From a bacterium (GTDB lineage: Bacteria; Planctomycetota; Planctomycetia; Pirellulales; Pirellulaceae): DNA of 17,273 bases. Positions 15,207 through 17,273 of this stretch are shown one piece after another. Every line of letters starts with the position of its first letter. The stretch's first letter is position 1. The stretch spans positions 1 to 17,273 of the forward strand of contig JAUIHJ010000062.1 in NCBI GenBank assembly GCA_030432015.1, written 5' to 3'. Both the position numbers and the translations under genes were made by a program. The notes under the pieces are model-generated. The model searched no databases, had not been told where the DNA came from, and saw only the letters and a program-made list of their open reading frames with translations.

Positions 15207-16526
15207 ATGTTACGCACCACCACGATCAAGTCCTGGATCACCATTCTGATGGTGGTTGTGCTGGTCGCATCGGTGATCGTTTGGTATGTCACCTGGCCGC
15301 GGCTGCCGCGGGACCTAGTTTTATTGACGGGTGACCCGGGTGGCGAATATTACAAGCTCGGCCAGGCGATCGAGGCACCGACCCAGCGGCGAATTGGCAG
15401 ACGCGTCCGCCTGCGGGTTGAAGCGACCGCGGGCTCGAAAGACAATTTCGATCGCCTTATCGCCGCCGAAGAGGCCGGAAATTCGAGGCTCGCGTATCTG
15501 GCAATTATGCAAGGCGGCAGCGTGCCGATTGAACAGTTGGCGACCGTCGCACCTTTGTATCCGGAATACGTCCATGTCATCGTTCGCGTTGACAGCGATA
15601 TTAACCGCATCAGCGACTTGGCCGGCCGTCGCATTGGCCTGGGGCAAGCGGGATCTGGCGAGCGCCGGACGGCGCAGAAACTACTCAATTACTACGGCAT
15701 TCCGTCCGATGAACTGCAGTTGAATCAATATTCCTTCAAGGACCTCTTGGCCGAGGACTCTCCCCTGGAAGGTGCGATCGCGACCACGGGCATTCAGCAC
15801 CCGAACTTGATTGCCGTGCTGCGGCAACGAAAGTACCGCTTGCTATCGCTCGAAATTGCGCCGGCGATCGAAATGGCCGACCCATTTTTGCGGGTGGTCG
15901 AAATCCCCAAGGGCCTCTACGCGCAAAATCCGCCGATTCCGCGCGACCGCGTCACGACGCTGGCGACAACGGCCTACCTGGTAACGTCCGAAAACACCAA
16001 CGCCAGCCTGATCGATGCGGCGCTGGCGAGCATTTACGAAGACAGTCTGCCGATCGAATTCCCCGACTTGATTGCGCGCGGCGAGGCAGCAGCGTGGGTC
16101 TCGACACGATTGCATCCGGTGGCCCACACCTATTTCCACCCGGCTGACCAATTGGGAACGCTGGCCACGGTGCTTGAGTCACTCGCGGCCGGCAAAGAGT
16201 TACTGCTGGCGCTGGCGGCGTTGGTCTACCTCTGTTGGCAACGCTGGAGAAAGGCGATTCGTCGCGAACAGGCGCAGCGATTCACGAAGCAAAAAGATCA
16301 CCTTGACTTTCTCCTGCAAAAAACGCTCGAGATTGAATTGGCCTTGGCCAAGTCCGTCGATCCCAACAAACTCCAGGAGTTCCTCAACGACGTGACGGCC
16401 ATCAAAGTCAAAGCGCTCCGCGACTTCACACACGAAGAGCTCCGCGGGGACACCACCTTTTCGATTTTTCAGGAGCAATGCGACAGCCTGATCAACCGGA
16501 TTCAACTCCGGATGATCAAGTCGTAA
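15207..16526 (+). CDS. Membrane-anchored TAXI-family solute-binding protein with cytoplasmic tail
   Basis: TAXI proteins are periplasmic binding proteins of TRAP transporters. Counting from ATG 15207 (439 residues), helix 1 is at about 10-30, the binding domain runs from about 36 to 320 with TGDPGGEYYKLGQAI (41-55), a GSKDNFDRL segment and LAGRRIGLGQAGSGERRTAQKLL (138-160), helix 2 is at about 328-344, and the last ~95 residues are charged and helical (e.g. KQKDHLDFLLQKTLEIELALAK). N- and C-termini should face the cytoplasm. Ordinary TAXI proteins have a cleaved signal and no second helix. No TRAP permease gene is nearby. A TTG at 15180 would add nine residues; neither start has a strong Shine-Dalgarno. 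Ligand unknown. Confidence 0.85.
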   Translation: MLRTTTIKSWITILMVVVLVASVIVWYVTWPRLPRDLVLLTGDPGGEYYKLGQAIEAPTQRRIGRRVRLRVEATAGSKDNFDRLIAAEEAGNSRLAYLAIMQGGSVPIEQLATVAPLYPEYVHVIVRVDSDINRISDLAGRRIGLGQAGSGERRTAQKLLNYYGIPSDELQLNQYSFKDLLAEDSPLEGAIATTGIQHPNLIAVLRQRKYRLLSLEIAPAIEMADPFLRVVEIPKGLYAQNPPIPRDRVTTLATTAYLVTSENTNASLIDAALASIYEDSLPIEFPDLIARGEAAAWVSTRLHPVAHTYFHPADQLGTLATVLESLAAGKELLLALAALVYLCWQRWRKAIRREQAQRFTKQKDHLDFLLQKTLEIELALAKSVDPNKLQEFLNDVTAIKVKALRDFTHEELRGDTTFSIFQEQCDSLINRIQLRMIKS

Positions 16527-16594
16527 GGCGGGACGCGGAACGGCAGCGCATCACCAACCGGCGCACACGAACGGGCAAACGCTAACGAACGCGC

Positions 16595-16617
16595 CAGGTC
16601 GACGCCACGCCGACCTG
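16595..16617. terminator. Inverted repeat between convergent genes, possible two-way terminator
   Basis: CAGGTCG (16595-16601) and CGACCTG (16611-16617) form a perfect 7-bp stem with a nine-base loop. It sits between the TAXI stop (16526) and the stop of the leftward DksA/TraR-like gene (16646). Only a short TTT follows on the plus strand. Confidence 0.4.
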
Positions 16618-16645
16618 CAGTTTGCAACGTGACGCCGCACAAAGG

Positions 16646-16960
16646 CTACGAACAGGCGATGCATCGCGTGGCAAAGGGCAACGCTTCCAACCGCTCCTTG
16701 CCGATCGGCCCTTCGCACGTGGTACATACGCCGTAGGTGCCGGCTTCGATCTGATTGAGCGCGTACTTGATCTGGCGGATTTCGTCCAACGTAACGTCGC
16801 CGACCTGCTCCAAGACCTCGTCGCCCTCCGCTTCGACGGCGTGCTCTTCCCAGTCATCATCGGCCGCGCGGCTCAGATCATCGTCAATCTCCTCGGCGCG
16901 CGCCGTCAGTTCGCGAAGCTTCTCTTCCAGCTGTTTCTTGATCTTGGCGATGTTCGGCAT
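16646..16960 (-). CDS. DksA/TraR-family zinc-finger protein
   Basis: Members bind RNA polymerase through its secondary channel and modulate transcription with ppGpp, though small relatives vary in role. The 104 residues start with a helical coiled-coil (about 4-75) and end with a four-cysteine zinc finger (C79, C82, C100, C103; YGVCTTC ... RCIAC). The coiled-coil tip reads DDDWEEHA (34-41), giving D-x-x-E-x-A instead of the DxxDxA of true DksA, so activity on RNA polymerase cannot be assumed. ATG 16960 is preferred because AGGTGG lies eight bases upstream; a GTG at 16972 would consume this site. The gene ends convergent to the TAXI gene. Confidence 0.9.
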   Translation of the reverse strand: MPNIAKIKKQLEEKLRELTARAEEIDDDLSRAADDDWEEHAVEAEGDEVLEQVGDVTLDEIRQIKYALNQIEAGTYGVCTTCEGPIGKERLEALPFATRCIACS

Positions 16961-16968
16961 CGGTCGGT

Positions 16969-16974
16969 CCACCT
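16969..16974 (-). promoter_or_regulatory. Shine-Dalgarno deciding the DksA/TraR-like start
   Basis: The minus strand reads AGGTGG eight bases before the ATG at 16960. An in-frame GTG at 16972 falls inside this site and is therefore unlikely to be the start. Confidence 0.6.
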
Positions 16975-17006
16975 CTCAGCATGAGCACATAGCATCGGAT
17001 GTACCA

Positions 17007-17035
17007 ATTCTAACATCCATGGACCATGGCGTCAG
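17007..17035 (-). promoter_or_regulatory. Probable promoter of the DksA/TraR-like gene, with palindromic spacer
   Basis: The minus strand has CTGACG (17030-17035, 4 of 6) and TAGAAT (17007-17012, 5 of 6) with a 17-base spacer. Transcription would start near 17000, about 40 bases before the ATG. The spacer holds two CCATGG palindromes (17017-17022 and 17024-17029) separated by one base, a possible operator. Confidence 0.45.
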
Positions 17036-17047
17036 CGATTATCAGAT

Positions 17048-17132
17048 GCGGCCTGGATACCGGCCGCGGTGCCCGGTGCCGGTTTGCGGTGCCAAGTGAC
17101 CTATGGTTAAGTTAAGAGTCGATTCCGGCACC
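17048..17132. repeat. Cluster of inverted repeats
   Basis: GCGGCC (17048-17053) and GGCCGC (17062-17067) form a stem extended inward by GG/CC around an ATA loop, with one bulged T. GGTGCCGG (17075-17082) pairs with CCGGCACC (17125-17132) over a 42-base loop. GGTGCC occurs three times within 17069-17093. The cluster lies between two outward promoters and may be a terminator, a leader RNA element or a protein-binding region. Confidence 0.4.
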
Positions 17133-17223
17133 ACGGCCTGAGAGTCAGTTCTTAGGATAAATCCGCCTTCGACGGTCAGAGCGCCCAAATTGGACGATTT
17201 AGGCCTGGAAAACGAGGAAAAAG

Positions 17224-17252
17224 TTGACACCCTGCGTGGCCGTATTTACACT
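17224..17252 (+). promoter_or_regulatory. Strong sigma70-type promoter pointing out of the right edge
   Basis: A perfect -35 TTGACA (17224-17229) is followed after exactly 17 bases by TACACT (17247-17252, 4 of 6). An A-rich stretch just upstream (17208-17222) resembles an UP element. Transcription would start near 17259, so the gene it serves lies beyond the window. Confidence 0.6.
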
Positions 17253-17273
17253 CGACCTAGGTTCTTGTCGGGT

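Noticed and set aside
17042..17230. 62-codon leftward frame at the right edge
   Set aside because: It begins at GTG inside the outward promoter, has no ribosome-binding site and crosses the hairpin cluster. No motif is visible.
1..17273. CRISPR arrays, insertion sequences, prophage or defence genes
   Set aside because: I looked for regularly spaced repeats, transposase or integrase motifs and terminal inverted repeats and saw none. All large genes are core or planctomycete-typical.

Overview
The window is GC-rich, gene-dense chromosomal DNA that most likely comes from a planctomycete, probably of the Pirellula group. This is inferred from protein style: a secreted PQQ-type propeller opening with the WPQWRGPNRDG signature and carrying EF-hands, a very small lipoprotein with a DPY...GPEVVG...RDFQKP core, an RsuA/RluB-type pseudouridine synthase with a histone-like tail, and cytochrome b fused to c-type heme domains. 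Most genes are core metabolism. No rRNA, tRNA, CRISPR array, insertion sequence or prophage gene was found.

Left part (1-4398). A truncated argG runs leftward off the window and is divergent from a rightward block: larB (nickel-pincer cofactor), nnrD (repair of hydrated NAD(P)H) and ribF (FMN/FAD synthesis). larB and nnrD overlap by ATGA, and ribF starts within a few bases of the nnrD stop, so the three look like one transcription unit devoted to nucleotide cofactors. nrnA, a DHH oligoribonuclease/pAp phosphatase, follows after a 178-bp gap.

Respiratory block (4370-7273). A good sigma70-like promoter overlaps the nrnA stop codon and precedes a two-gene operon: a Rieske iron-sulfur protein and a 672-residue cytochrome b whose C-terminus carries two CxxCH heme c sites. 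Together they would form a quinol:cytochrome c oxidoreductase. The b-heme histidine spacing resembles cytochrome b6, but the cysteine that binds heme ci is missing. A zinc-ribbon, two-helix membrane protein of unknown role follows.

Middle (8295-12815, all leftward). An RsuA/RluB-type pseudouridine synthase is translationally coupled (ATGA) to pyrK, the electron-transfer subunit of dihydroorotate dehydrogenase. A 466-bp stretch without a convincing gene separates it from a large secreted beta-propeller protein with an EF-hand domain inserted between blades.

Right part (12970-17273). Leftward genes encode an 83-residue lipoprotein and a class I mannose-6-phosphate isomerase. Divergent rightward genes encode a small three-helix membrane protein (DUF4405-like) and a membrane-anchored TAXI-type solute-binding protein with a cytoplasmic tail but no transporter beside it. 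A DksA/TraR-type zinc-finger protein faces them. The last 300 bases hold a hairpin-rich stretch and a strong outward promoter for a gene beyond the edge.

I found no clear new defence or mobile system. The best candidates for novelty are the fused bc complex, the orphan TAXI protein and the EF-hand/propeller fusion.
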